64,000 nucleotides of DNA from Mesorhizobium loti (GTDB lineage Bacteria > Pseudomonadota > Alphaproteobacteria > Rhizobiales > Rhizobiaceae): the NCBI RefSeq assembly GCF_013170705.1, contig NZ_CP033334.1:1488001-1552000 (forward strand), in the 5' to 3' direction. The stretch's first letter is position 1, and each line of letters starts with the position of its first letter. Made by a program: the position numbers and the translations under genes. Positions 1 through 8,844 of the stretch are shown here, piece by piece. Below the pieces are notes generated by a model. It saw only the letters and a program-made list of their open reading frames with translations. It was not told the DNA's origin and did no database searches.

Positions 1-66
1 CCGTTCGAGATAGGGAGCCTTCATCGCCGCGCGGACCATGATCCGTCCTGCCGTGTCTTCCATCAT
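1..66 (-). CDS. RNA polymerase sigma factor, RpoH-like (5' end only)
   Basis: The minus strand reads an open frame from an ATG at 66 to the window edge, giving only 22 residues with the stretch RAAMKAPYLER. In sigma-32 proteins of rhizobia this AP-Y-LER motif lies just before sigma region 1.2/2, so I read this as the start of a second RpoH paralogue. An alternative ATG is at 63. A purine-rich stretch (GGGAGCG) lies upstream as a ribosome site. The gene is divergent from the ABC transporter at 387. The call rests on a very short sequence. Confidence 0.5.
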   Translation of the reverse strand, partial: MMEDTAGRIMVRAAMKAPYLER

Positions 67-386
67 GAGGCGCTCCCTGGTTCAGGCGATACGACTTGCG
101 AACTTGGCAGGGCACCGGTTGAAATCGCCGCGTCGCGCCCTAGAACAGCCAAAACTGCCATGCGCGAGAAAGGTTCCGCTGGCGCGGGCGGGCGAGTGAC
201 GCTGTTCAGGCGATTTCAAACCGTCGCCCGGACGCCTCGGACGCTGCTAACAATCCCTTTTTGAGAATTACGTTTCGGAAATTATTTGTTTTTGAAATCT
301 GATTCCTTATTCTTTCTGTCGGCATCTGTCATTTTCCAGCCCTCACAACAGGCCGGATTTCAGGCCAAGGACGGGATCACAAAAAG
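67..386. other. Intergenic region between rpoH-like gene and ABC transporter
   Basis: This 320-base gap holds no convincing gene. The part from about 250 to 345 is much more AT-rich than its surroundings, as expected for the promoter of the transporter gene that starts at 387. I do not see a consensus strong enough to name. Confidence 0.5.
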
Positions 387-1160
387 ATGAAATGGCTCAA
401 GTCGCTTATCGTCGCCGGAACGCTGCAGGCCTTGGCGGTCACTTCAGGCCATGCGGGCGCCAATCTCGATCAGATCAAGCAGGCCGGCGTCATCAAGGTC
501 GGCACGGAAGGCACATACGCACCCTTCACCTATCATGACGCTTCGGGCGCGCTGGTCGGCTTCGACGTCGAGATCGCCAAGGCGATCGCCGACAAGCTGG
601 GTGTCAAGGTCGAGTTCCTTGAAGGCAAGTGGGATGGGCTGATCGCCGGTCTCGACGTCAGCCGCTATGACGCCGTCATCAATGAGGTCGGCATCACCGA
701 CGCACGCAAGGCCAAGTATGATTTCTCCGATCCCTACATCGCTTCCAAGGCGGTGCTGATCGTGCGCGGCGACAACAATGACATCAAGACTTTCGCCGAC
801 CTCAAGGGCAAGAAGTCGGCGCAGTCGCTGACCTCGAATTTCGGCAAGCTGGCCGAGGCCAACGGCGCCGAGCTCGTCGGCACCGACGGCTTCGACCAGT
901 CGATCCAGCTTCTGCTGACCGGCCGTGCCGACGCCACCATCAATGACAGCCTGTCGTTCCTCGACTTCAAGAAACACAAGCCCGACGCCAATGTGAAGAT
1001 CGCCGCGCAGGAAGAAAACGCCGATTATTCCGGCGTTATCGTGCGCAAGGGCGATCCCGAGCTGGTCGCGGCCATCAACAAGGCACTGGCCGATATCAAG
1101 GCCGACGGCACCTATAAGAAGATCGCCGACACTTATTTCGGCCAGGACGTTTCGAAGTAG
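387..1160 (+). CDS. Amino-acid ABC transporter, periplasmic substrate-binding protein
   Basis: This 257-residue protein begins with a signal peptide (about residues 1-23, ending GHA) followed by a type-3 extracellular solute-binding domain. Family hallmarks are visible: VGTEGTYAPFTYHD near residue 38, then GFDVEIAKAIADKLG, and the DFSDPYIASKA segment. It would bind an amino acid in the periplasm and deliver it to the permease encoded next (1299) and the ATPase (1976). The sequence most resembles the cystine/polar-amino-acid group (FliY/TcyA), but ligand specificity cannot be read reliably. A hairpin at 1201-1234 separates it from the permease gene. Confidence 0.88.
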   Translation: MKWLKSLIVAGTLQALAVTSGHAGANLDQIKQAGVIKVGTEGTYAPFTYHDASGALVGFDVEIAKAIADKLGVKVEFLEGKWDGLIAGLDVSRYDAVINEVGITDARKAKYDFSDPYIASKAVLIVRGDNNDIKTFADLKGKKSAQSLTSNFGKLAEANGAELVGTDGFDQSIQLLLTGRADATINDSLSFLDFKKHKPDANVKIAAQEENADYSGVIVRKGDPELVAAINKALADIKADGTYKKIADTYFGQDVSK

Positions 1161-1200
1161 TTGATTATCGGGGCCGGTTTTTCGGCCCTGCAACATGCCC

Positions 1201-1234
1201 AGCGGCGAGCCGTCTTTGACGGCCCGCCGCTTTT
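1201..1234 (+). terminator. Hairpin with T-run between binding protein and permease
   Basis: An outer stem AGCGGCG/CGCCGCT encloses an inner stem GCCGTC/GACGGC with a TTT loop, and TTTT follows. It lies inside the transporter operon. It probably acts as a partial terminator or mRNA stabiliser that lets the binding protein be made in excess over the membrane components. Confidence 0.6.
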
Positions 1235-1298
1235 GTCGTGATATGGCGCCTGCATTCGCATTCCGATAACGCCGCCGCGATCATTCTGGGGGTCTTTC

Positions 1299-1979
1299 GT
1301 GCCGCACTGGCTGCAACTGATGCTGGAGTCGCTGCCTTCGCTGCTCTGGGCCGCTCTCATCTTCACCGTGCCGTTGACGCTGTTGTCGTTCGTCCTCGGC
1401 CTGACGGTTGGCCTCGGCGCGGCACTTGGCCGGCTGTTCGGACCAAGGCCGCTGGTCGCGGTCGTGCGCTTCTATGTCTGGATCTTCCGCGGCACGCCGC
1501 TCCTGGTGCAACTGTTCCTGATCTTCTACGGCCTGCCGTCGCTTGGCATCCTGCTCGACGCCTTCACGGCAGCGTTGATCGGCTTTACGCTCAACATCGG
1601 CGCCTACACGTCGGAGATCATCCGCGCGGCAATCGGCTCCGTGCCGAAAGGCCAGTGGGAAGCCGCCTATTCGATCGGCATGACCTGGAGCCAGGCGATG
1701 CGGCGCACCATCCTGCCGCAAGCCGGCCGCGTCGCGGTGCCGCCGCTTTCCAACACCTTCATCTCACTGGTGAAGGACACGTCGCTGGCCGCCGCCATCA
1801 CCGTGCCGGAGATGTTCCAGGCGGCGCAGCGCATCGTCGCCACCAGCTATGAGCCGCTGATCCTCTATGTCGAGGCGGCGATCCTCTACCTGGCGATGAG
1901 TTCGGTGCTGTCGGCCTTGCAGACGCGGCTGGAGGAGCGGCTCAACCGCTATGGCGGCTTCCTGGAGGCGCGCTCATGA
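1299..1979 (+). CDS. Amino-acid ABC transporter, permease
   Basis: This 226-residue integral membrane protein belongs to the HisM/GlnP family. The GTG start at 1299 follows a G-rich ribosome site (TGGGGG). The sequence shows the N-terminal hydrophobic segment, the motif FRGTPLLVQLFLIFYGLPS, and the EAA loop (EAAYSIGMTWSQAMRRTILPQA region) that contacts the ATPase. It probably works as a homodimer with the ATPase at 1976, whose ATG overlaps this stop codon by 4 bases, so the two are translationally coupled. Confidence 0.88.
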   Translation: MPHWLQLMLESLPSLLWAALIFTVPLTLLSFVLGLTVGLGAALGRLFGPRPLVAVVRFYVWIFRGTPLLVQLFLIFYGLPSLGILLDAFTAALIGFTLNIGAYTSEIIRAAIGSVPKGQWEAAYSIGMTWSQAMRRTILPQAGRVAVPPLSNTFISLVKDTSLAAAITVPEMFQAAQRIVATSYEPLILYVEAAILYLAMSSVLSALQTRLEERLNRYGGFLEARS

Positions 1980-2743
1980 TCGGCCTCACCAATATCGAAA
2001 AGCGCTTCGGCGACAATCTGGTGCTGAAGGGCGTGACAGTCGCCATTGCGGAAGGCAGCGTCACCGCGCTGGTCGGCCCTTCAGGCGGCGGCAAGAGCAC
2101 GCTCTTGCGCTGCATCAACCTGCTGGAAATCCCGACCTCGGGCACGGTGCGCATAGGCGACGAGACGCTCGAGTTCCGTCCGGGCATCAAGGTGCCGGCG
2201 AGCGACATCAGGCGGTTGCGCCTGCAGACCGGCATGGTGTTCCAGAATTTCCAGTTGTTCCCGCATCGCACCGCGATCGAGAACGTCATGGAAGGCCTGG
2301 TCACGGTGCTGAAATGGTCGCCCGAGAAGGCCCGCGAGCGGGCGCTCGCCTTGCTGGAAAAGGTCGGGATGGCGCACAAGGCCGACGCCTGGCCGGCGAC
2401 GCTGTCGGGCGGCCAGCAGCAGCGCGTGGCGATTGCCCGCGCCCTGGCGCCATCACCGAAGGTGCTGCTGTGCGATGAGCCGACTTCGGCGCTTGATCCT
2501 GAATTGGCGCAGGAGGTGGTCGATGTGCTTGGCAAGCTCGCCAGCGAAGGCACGACCATGGTGATGGCCACGCATGACCTGCGGCTTGCCTCCAAGATCG
2601 CCCAGGAGGCGGTGTTCCTCGACGCCGGCGTCATCGTCGAGAAGGGGCCGTCCACGGTGCTGTTCGGCAACCCGGAGCGAGAACGGACGAAGCGGTTCAT
2701 CGCGACGCTGAAGCAGGAGGCGGAGAGGGAAGGCGGCGGCTGA
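1976..2743 (+). CDS. Amino-acid ABC transporter, ATP-binding protein
   Basis: This 255-residue ATPase of the polar-amino-acid (GlnQ/HisP) class contains every catalytic motif. These are Walker A GPSGGGKST (34-42), a Q-loop in VFQNFQLFPH, the signature LSGGQQQR, Walker B VLLCDEPTSALD and the switch histidine in ATHD. It energises uptake by the upstream permease and is the last gene of the operon. Transcription ends at the perfect hairpin at 2781-2807. Confidence 0.9.
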   Translation: MIGLTNIEKRFGDNLVLKGVTVAIAEGSVTALVGPSGGGKSTLLRCINLLEIPTSGTVRIGDETLEFRPGIKVPASDIRRLRLQTGMVFQNFQLFPHRTAIENVMEGLVTVLKWSPEKARERALALLEKVGMAHKADAWPATLSGGQQQRVAIARALAPSPKVLLCDEPTSALDPELAQEVVDVLGKLASEGTTMVMATHDLRLASKIAQEAVFLDAGVIVEKGPSTVLFGNPERERTKRFIATLKQEAEREGGG

Positions 2744-2780
2744 ACTCTCTACCCCCTTGTGGCGAGTGCAAGTCAAAACA

Positions 2781-2807
2781 AAAAACCCGGCGCGAGGCCG
2801 GGTTTTT
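2781..2807. terminator. Bidirectional intrinsic terminator
   Basis: A perfect 11-base-pair stem (AAAAACCCGGC / GCCGGGTTTTT) with a GCGAG loop lies between the convergent ABC operon (plus) and carD (minus). The A-run and T-run let it work on both strands. Confidence 0.9.
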
Positions 2808-2829
2808 CGAATTCGAAGGCCAAAGAGCC

Positions 2830-3411
2830 TCAGGCAGCTTCTTCCTGCTCGGCTTCCTCATTGTCAGCCTTGGCGCCGCGCTTAGGGCCCTTGTTGAGGT
2901 TCACCTCGATCAGGCGCACGGCTTCGGTTTCCGACATGCGGTTGACGGCCGCGATCTCGCGGGCCATGCGGTCGAGCGCGGCCTCATAGAGCTGGCGTTC
3001 GGAATAGGACTGCTCCGGCTGATTGTCGGCGCGGTAGAGGTCGCGCACGACTTCCGAGATCGAGATCAGGTCACCCGAATTGATCTTGGCATCATATTCC
3101 TGGGCGCGGCGCGACCACATGGTGCGCTTGACGCGGGCGCGGCCCTGAACGACCTTGAGCGCGCGCTCGACATAATCTTCCTCCGACAGCTTGCGCATGC
3201 CGATGGAGGTCGCCTTGGCGACCGGCACCTTCAGGCGCATCTTGTCCTTCTGGAAGTCGATGACGAACAGTTCCAGCTTGTGACCCGCCACTTCCTGCTC
3301 GTCGATCGACACGATTTGGCCGACGCCGTGCGCCGGGTAGACGATGTACTCACCAGTCTTGAAACCGTGACGCGCTCCGGTGGACTTCTTCTGCGGGGTG
3401 ATCGTTGCCAT
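2830..3411 (-). CDS. carD: CarD/CdnL-family RNA polymerase-binding regulator
   Basis: This 193-residue protein has an N-terminal CarD/TRCF RNA-polymerase-interaction domain (about residues 14-70, with GEYIVYPAHGVGQIV). A helical DNA-binding C-terminal domain follows, with the conserved MWSRRAQEYDAKINSGD and LYEAALDRMAREIA segments. The last 20 residues are a Lys/Glu-rich tail. CarD proteins stabilise the open promoter complex, especially at rRNA promoters. The gene is preceded by its own 370-base gap and ends at the shared terminator at 2781-2807. Confidence 0.92.
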   Translation of the reverse strand: MATITPQKKSTGARHGFKTGEYIVYPAHGVGQIVSIDEQEVAGHKLELFVIDFQKDKMRLKVPVAKATSIGMRKLSEEDYVERALKVVQGRARVKRTMWSRRAQEYDAKINSGDLISISEVVRDLYRADNQPEQSYSERQLYEAALDRMAREIAAVNRMSETEAVRLIEVNLNKGPKRGAKADNEEAEQEEAA

Positions 3412-3782
3412 TACGCCCTGAACTCCTTGTTGTGGTACCGGCGTCCTGCCGGCCCGAACTCGTGCGACCGGGGAAACCGATCGTTAGCCGCACAACAGGT
3501 GAACCCACCGGAAAGGCTGGGACCGGCAAACCGCATGGATTGCGACCGCCTGGCCCAGATCGCTCTGGTCCGGAATGGGATTTTTCACCTTTCAGTGATT
3601 TGGGGCGTCTGCGCCATAAATCGACGTTGTGTCACCGGCATGTTTCGCTGATGTAACACAAAAAGTCGGAAGAATCAAGGTTTTGCTGCGTTCGCGCAGG
3701 CCACAGGTTCGCGCCGCCTGTCAAGGCGGTTTATGTGACATGTCTCTTACGCTGCGTAATACCGGCCTTTACGGCCGCATTG
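3412..3782. other. Gene-free gap upstream of carD
   Basis: No frame here looks like a gene. The gap should hold the carD promoter and the 3' untranslated region of fdxA. It contains a small GC hairpin (CCGCC/GGCGG, 3714-3729). I see no recognisable operator. Confidence 0.4.
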
Positions 3783-4121
<339 letters not shown>

Positions 4122-4370
4122 CGGTCGGCTCCGGGACGCCCCAGCTTTAATGGGCCAGTTTTGTTGGGCTTTTTCCGTGAGGTAACGCCTTTGTCCGTCG
4201 CTTGCAAGGGCGGCCATGCGCGGCGGCATCGTCGTTTCCGGAATGGAATTCCAGACATCGGGTACGGCGGAAGCCTGTCATGTCCTCGGGAGGGTCTTGT
4301 TTGCGGGGTTCGGCTTTGCCCCAAGCCGCGTCATTGACGTGAAGTCGTTATGCGGTGTTGAGCGACGGGA

Positions 4371-4757
4371 TCATTCTTCGCCAAGCAAGCGGTCGGTCTG
4401 CCGGCGTTCTTTCTTGGTGGGGCGGCCGCTGCCGGCCTCGCGCAGCGCCGGAATCGCATCGGGAAGGGCCTCACCCTTCGGTGCGGGTGGCGGCGACATG
4501 TCCTCATAGAGGGTGCGGGCTTCTTCCGCCGGGCCGCGCCGGACGCCGGCGCCGATCACCTTCCAGACGAAAATGCGCCGGTCCAGCGTGATGGTCAGCA
4601 CGTCGCCCGGCTTGACCAGATCAGAGGCCTGCGCTGCTTTGTCGCGATTGATGCGCACGCGCCCGGCGACGACGAGCTTCGCCGCCAGCGAACGCGATTT
4701 CACCGCGCGTGAGAAGAACAGCCATTTGTCGATGCGCTGGCGGCCTTCGGCAACCAT
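4371..4757 (-). CDS. S4-domain RNA-binding protein (Hsp15-like)
   Basis: This 128-residue protein has an N-terminal S4 RNA-binding domain (about residues 7-60, RIDKWLFFSRAVKSRSLAAKL and VRINRDKAAQASDLVKPGD). Its C-terminal part is charged and probably disordered. It resembles heat-shock protein 15, which binds stalled 50S subunits carrying nascent chains. It starts 15 bases after the stop of the upstream helicase gene, so the two RNA-related genes form an operon. Confidence 0.85.
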   Translation of the reverse strand: MVAEGRQRIDKWLFFSRAVKSRSLAAKLVVAGRVRINRDKAAQASDLVKPGDVLTITLDRRIFVWKVIGAGVRRGPAEEARTLYEDMSPPPAPKGEALPDAIPALREAGSGRPTKKERRQTDRLLGEE

Positions 4758-4772
4758 CGAACCCTACCGAGC

Positions 4773-7700
4773 CTACTTCTTCAGCTGGTCGCGCAAGGCG
4801 GCGAGCTTGGCGAAGGGCGAGTCTGGATCGAAGCGCACCGGGCGTTCCTCGCGCGGCTTCGGCTGGAAGGCCGGCTTGGCGCCGCCCTTGCCGCGATCGG
4901 GGCCACCCTTGCCCTCGGGCCGGCCACCCTTCCAGTCGGGGCGGCCTTCGCGGCGTTCGGGACGATCGCCCTGGGGCCGACCGTCACGGCGCTGTTCACC
5001 TTCACCCGGTGGCTTGGGCTTGAACTTCGACCGGTCGAAGCGCGGCTTGCCGGCGCCGTCACGCCGCCCTTCATGGGCGGGGCGCTCTCCGGGAGCAGCC
5101 GTGGCCGGTGCGCCGCCGGAGTCGGCCGGTGCATTGTTTCGGCCGCGCGCTTGTCCGTTGCGCTGGCGATTGTTGCGGCCTTCGTGATGGCGGGGGCGCT
5201 GCTCGAAACGGCCCTGGCGCCACAACAGGATCGGCTTGGGCGCTTCAGCTTCTGGAGCGGGCTCGCCGGGGGGCGCTTCGGTAGGCACGTCCGAAACCGC
5301 TTCCGTCGCGGGTGCAGCTTCGGGAACTGGCTCCACTGTGGCTTCGACGGATTCAGCTTCCGCCTCTGGCTCGGCAGCAGGTTCAGCAGTTGCTTCGGCG
5401 ACAGCCTCAGTTGCGGGCTCTTCCGCGACTTCGGCCGAAGCTTCGGTTGGCTCTTCCGCGACAGGTTCTGCTGCGGCTTCCGCGATGACCTCGGCCGGAG
5501 CTTCGACAGCAGCCGGTTCCGAACCCTCGATCGCTGCCTCCGCCGCAGCATCTGTCGCGGCAGCCTGCGCAGCCCTGGCCTGCTCGGCGCGTGTGGCTTC
5601 TTCCGCCGCAAGCCTGGCTGCTGCGGCTTCCCGTGCGGCAGTGTCCTGCGCTTCCAACCGCGCCTTGACCTCCGCCGCCGGCTTCGGCTCGGCGCGATAG
5701 CCCAGGCCCTTGAGGATCTCTTCCATGTCGTCGGCGGTTGCGCCGAGGATCGACATCATCGGCGGCGTCACCATGAAGGACTGGCCGTCATAGGCGCCGT
5801 CCGGACGCTGGCCGAGGCCAGGCTTCCAGTTGGTCGCCGGACGGATCAGGTCGGCCAGCCGCTCCAGAATGTCGATGCGCACGGCGCGGCGGCCGAGATT
5901 GCGGTAGCCGGCGAGCTTGTAGAAGGCCTTGTCGAAGGCCGGATCGATGACCACCGAAGTGCGGCCGGACGCCAGCGCATGGACCACGTCGCCAAAGCCG
6001 GGCTTGTCCTTGCCGTCATTCTTCAGCGCCCACAGCAAGGTCACCAGTCCGGCGGGTGCCGGCTTGATCAGCGCCGGGACGAAGACATGATAGGCGCCGA
6101 AGCGCACGCCAAGCCGGCGAAGCGCCGCGCGACCCTCCTGGTCGAGCGACTTCATCTCCTCGGCAATGTCGCGGCGGTTGATGAGGCCGAAATTCTCGAC
6201 CAGCTGGAAGGCGATACCACGGCCGATGCCGGAAATCTGGTCGGCGTTCTTCAGGTCGACCAGCGGCTTCAGCAGCGACTCGATCTGGAAATTGACGAAA
6301 CGTTCGGCGCGCGCGGCGACCTTGTCGCGCGCTGGGCCGGTCAGCTGTTCGTCGGCCAGCAGCACGAGGCGCGGCTTCAGCGCGTCTTCGCCGGAGACCA
6401 GCGTGCCGATCGGCGCGCCGATCCAGCGCAGCGTGCCGTCCGAGCCAAGTGCCAGGTCGCCATTGGCGCAGGCGCCAAAACGGTCGGCGCGCGCCTCGAA
6501 TTCGGCGGCCAGCGCCTTTTGCGCGGCGGTGCGCACGGCCTTGGCGTCTTCGCCGCCGGCGGTCTGGTCGGCGGTGAAGCGGAACCCTTGCAACTCGCCG
6601 ACATGATGGCCTTCGACAAGGACGGTTCCGGTAGGGCTTATTTCGGCTTCAGGCATGGTATTTTCTCTAAGGCGCCGCATGAGGACGGAAGTCCTGCGGT
6701 CTACGAAGCGTTTCGTCAACCGCTCATGCAGCGCATCCGACAATCTGTCTTCGATTTCGCGCGTCTTTTCCTGCCAGTGTGCCTGATCGGCCAGCCAGCC
6801 GGGCCGGTTCGACACGAATGTCCAGGTGCGGATCTGGGCAATCCGGTGCGACAGCGTGTCGATGTCGCCCTCGGTGGTGTCGGCGCGGCGCACTTGCTCG
6901 GCCATGTAATTCTCGTCGACATGGCCTCGCTTGGCGAGGTCCATATAGATCGACGCGATGAGGTCGGCATGCTGCGCCGGGGCGATCTTGCGGTAGTCGG
7001 GCAGCGCGCAGGCTTCCCACAGGAGCGCCACGCGTTTGGCGTCGGTCGCCAGCGCGCGGATATCCTCGTCGCGGGAAAGATATTCGAGCGCCTGCGCGTC
7101 GACCGCCGGCAGAGCGCGCGTCAGACCCTCCACCGGAGCGTTGGTCTCGATCGAGCGCTTCAGCGCGTCCAGGCTGGCGAAGTCGAAATGCGCGGTGCGC
7201 CACTGCAGCACCTTCACCGGATCGAAGTCATGGCTTTCGATCTTCTTGACCAGTTCCTCGTCGAGCAGATCGACCTGGCCGGTGACGCCGAAAGTGCCGT
7301 CGCGCAGATGGCGTCCGGCGCGGCCGGCGATCTGGCCGAGCTCGGCCGCCGTCAGGTTGCGGTACTGGTAGCCGTCGAACTTGCGGTTCTGGGCGAAGGC
7401 GACATGGTCAAGATCGAGGTTGAGGCCCATGCCGATGGCATCGGTGGCGACGAGATAGTCGACATCGCCCGATTGGAACAATGCCACCTGGGCGTTGCGG
7501 GTGCGCGGCGAGAGCGCGCCGAGCACGACGGCGGCGCCACCTTGCTGGCGTCGGATCAGCTCGGCGATGGCATAGACCTCGTCGGCGGAGAAGGCGACGA
7601 TCGCGGTGCGGCGCGGCAGGCGCGTCAGCTTCTTCGAGCCCGCATAGGCGAGATGCGAAAGCCTTGGCCGCGTCACCACGGAGACGCCCTTCAACAGGCG

Positions 7701-8135
7701 CTGCAGGATGCCGTGCATGGTGGCGGCACCGAGCAGGAGCGTTTCCTGGCGGCCGCGAAGATGCAGGATGCGGTCGGTGAAGATGTGGCCGCGCTCGAGG
7801 TCGCCGGCGAGCTGCACCTCGTCGATGGCGACGAAGGCGGCGTCGGTCTCGCGCGGCATGGCCTCGACCGTGCAGACCGAATATCTGGCGCCTGGCGGCT
7901 GGATCTTCTCCTCGCCAGTGATCAGAGCGACTTTATGGGCGCCGACCTTTTCGCAGACGCGCGTGTAGACTTCCCGCGCCAGCAATCTGAGCGGCAGCCC
8001 GATGACACCGGTTTCATGCGCCACCATGCGCTCAATGGCGAGGTGGGTCTTGCCGGTGTTGGTCGGCCCAAGCACGGCGGTCACGTCGCGGCCCGACAGG
8101 ATCAGCGGCTCGGTATGTTTCGGCTGGATGTTCAT
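4773..8135 (-). CDS. Suv3-like superfamily 2 RNA/DNA helicase
   Basis: This 1120-residue protein has Walker A GPTNTGKT (23-30), motif II DEVQ (105-108) and motif VI QIAGRAGRH (268-276), as in mitochondrial Suv3 RNA helicases and their alphaproteobacterial relatives (sometimes called MgpS). The helicase core and associated domains fill roughly residues 1-800. After that comes a long Ala/Glu-rich low-complexity stretch (about 830-1000, near 5130-5650 in the window) and an Arg/Gly-rich basic tail, both unlike a folded domain. It probably unwinds structured RNA in turnover. It is followed by the S4 gene. Confidence 0.88.
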   Translation of the reverse strand: MNIQPKHTEPLILSGRDVTAVLGPTNTGKTHLAIERMVAHETGVIGLPLRLLAREVYTRVCEKVGAHKVALITGEEKIQPPGARYSVCTVEAMPRETDAAFVAIDEVQLAGDLERGHIFTDRILHLRGRQETLLLGAATMHGILQRLLKGVSVVTRPRLSHLAYAGSKKLTRLPRRTAIVAFSADEVYAIAELIRRQQGGAAVVLGALSPRTRNAQVALFQSGDVDYLVATDAIGMGLNLDLDHVAFAQNRKFDGYQYRNLTAAELGQIAGRAGRHLRDGTFGVTGQVDLLDEELVKKIESHDFDPVKVLQWRTAHFDFASLDALKRSIETNAPVEGLTRALPAVDAQALEYLSRDEDIRALATDAKRVALLWEACALPDYRKIAPAQHADLIASIYMDLAKRGHVDENYMAEQVRRADTTEGDIDTLSHRIAQIRTWTFVSNRPGWLADQAHWQEKTREIEDRLSDALHERLTKRFVDRRTSVLMRRLRENTMPEAEISPTGTVLVEGHHVGELQGFRFTADQTAGGEDAKAVRTAAQKALAAEFEARADRFGACANGDLALGSDGTLRWIGAPIGTLVSGEDALKPRLVLLADEQLTGPARDKVAARAERFVNFQIESLLKPLVDLKNADQISGIGRGIAFQLVENFGLINRRDIAEEMKSLDQEGRAALRRLGVRFGAYHVFVPALIKPAPAGLVTLLWALKNDGKDKPGFGDVVHALASGRTSVVIDPAFDKAFYKLAGYRNLGRRAVRIDILERLADLIRPATNWKPGLGQRPDGAYDGQSFMVTPPMMSILGATADDMEEILKGLGYRAEPKPAAEVKARLEAQDTAAREAAAARLAAEEATRAEQARAAQAAATDAAAEAAIEGSEPAAVEAPAEVIAEAAAEPVAEEPTEASAEVAEEPATEAVAEATAEPAAEPEAEAESVEATVEPVPEAAPATEAVSDVPTEAPPGEPAPEAEAPKPILLWRQGRFEQRPRHHEGRNNRQRNGQARGRNNAPADSGGAPATAAPGERPAHEGRRDGAGKPRFDRSKFKPKPPGEGEQRRDGRPQGDRPERREGRPDWKGGRPEGKGGPDRGKGGAKPAFQPKPREERPVRFDPDSPFAKLAALRDQLKK

Positions 8136-8314
8136 CGGCTCGGAAATAAGGCTTTCTGGCCTCTCATTGTCGGGAGCGTGCCTTCAAACTGGCGCGTATG
8201 ACAGGCGACACATAGGGATTTCGTGCGCGAAGCGAAAGCGGAATGTTCCGTGGGCGGCTCGAAGGCCTCTTTGCACAGCGCTAAATTGGCTATCGCTTAA
8301 CTGATGGAACGAGT

Positions 8315-8339
8315 CTGGAACGAATCGGCGACGAATCAG
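8315..8339 (+). repeat. Imperfect direct repeat, copy 1
   Basis: This 25-base segment containing GGAACGAATCGGC matches 8588-8612 at 22 of 25 positions. Both copies contain GANTC sites. Confidence 0.7.
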
Positions 8340-8587
8340 TGACTCGACCAGATTCAGCTTTTGTTCACGGCTATATGTGGATTTCGTGAGCGTGACTCTC
8401 ACCACATGCTGAATCCCTGAACTGGCCCGTTTTATGCTAAGCGACCTCAGCTATTAAGCTTTGCCGAGAAACGACGGCGGCGGCACGATATCCATCACTC
8501 AAGATTATGAAATTGTTAATCTTTCTGAATTTGGTGTTAAGGAACTGTGGGCGATTCCGGCCAGTTAACGTTAACTTGCGCTCAAAG

Positions 8588-8612
8588 CCGGAACGAATCG
8601 GCTACAAATCAG
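8588..8612 (+). repeat. Imperfect direct repeat, copy 2
   Basis: Second copy of the 25-base repeat at 8315-8339, 273 bases away, with 22 of 25 identical positions. Confidence 0.7.
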
Positions 8613-8793
8613 CGCCGGCGGCGTTTTCCCTTTTTGTTCTCCAATAACTTGTGTTGTGAACAGCTTTTCCACCGACAATCCACAGGCTTGGCCACAGGGT
8701 TCCGCACAGGCGGCGCTGCCGCATTAGCCCCTGCGTGCGGGATTCAGGCATTGCGCTGCGGCGGGGCTTTTTCGCTTCCAAGGCATCAAAGGA

Positions 8794-8817
8794 AACGGAC
8801 CGGTTTCCCGGTCCGTT
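8794..8817 (-). terminator. Terminator of the phbA-phbB operon
   Basis: A perfect 10-base-pair stem (AACGGACCGG / CCGGTCCGTT) with a 4-base loop lies 27 bases past the phbB stop codon. Only a short broken T-run follows on the minus strand. Confidence 0.65.
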
Positions 8818-8844
8818 CGCTACGGTATGAAGCCGTCGGACGTC

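Larger units (their letters stand above)
8136..8793. other. Gene-free region with GANTC cluster and repeats
   Basis: About 660 bases with no credible gene lie between the helicase start and the phbB terminator. The region is less GC-rich than its surroundings. It contains seven GANTC (CcrM methylation) sites between 8311 and 8415, several TTAA half sites (8297, 8454, 8516, 8537, 8565 and 8571), and an imperfect 25-base direct repeat. Three DnaA-box-like 9-mers lie at 8665, 8676 and 8688. The helicase promoter must lie here, and a replication or cell-cycle role is possible. Confidence 0.6.

Noticed and set aside
5073..8201. A 1042-codon open frame on the plus strand opposite the helicase
   Set aside because: It is the antisense shadow of the helicase gene in GC-rich DNA. 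It has no ribosome site or family motif, and its composition is low-complexity.
8184..8405. 73-codon minus-strand frame in the helicase upstream region
   Set aside because: It covers the GANTC cluster, lacks a ribosome site and shows no family pattern.
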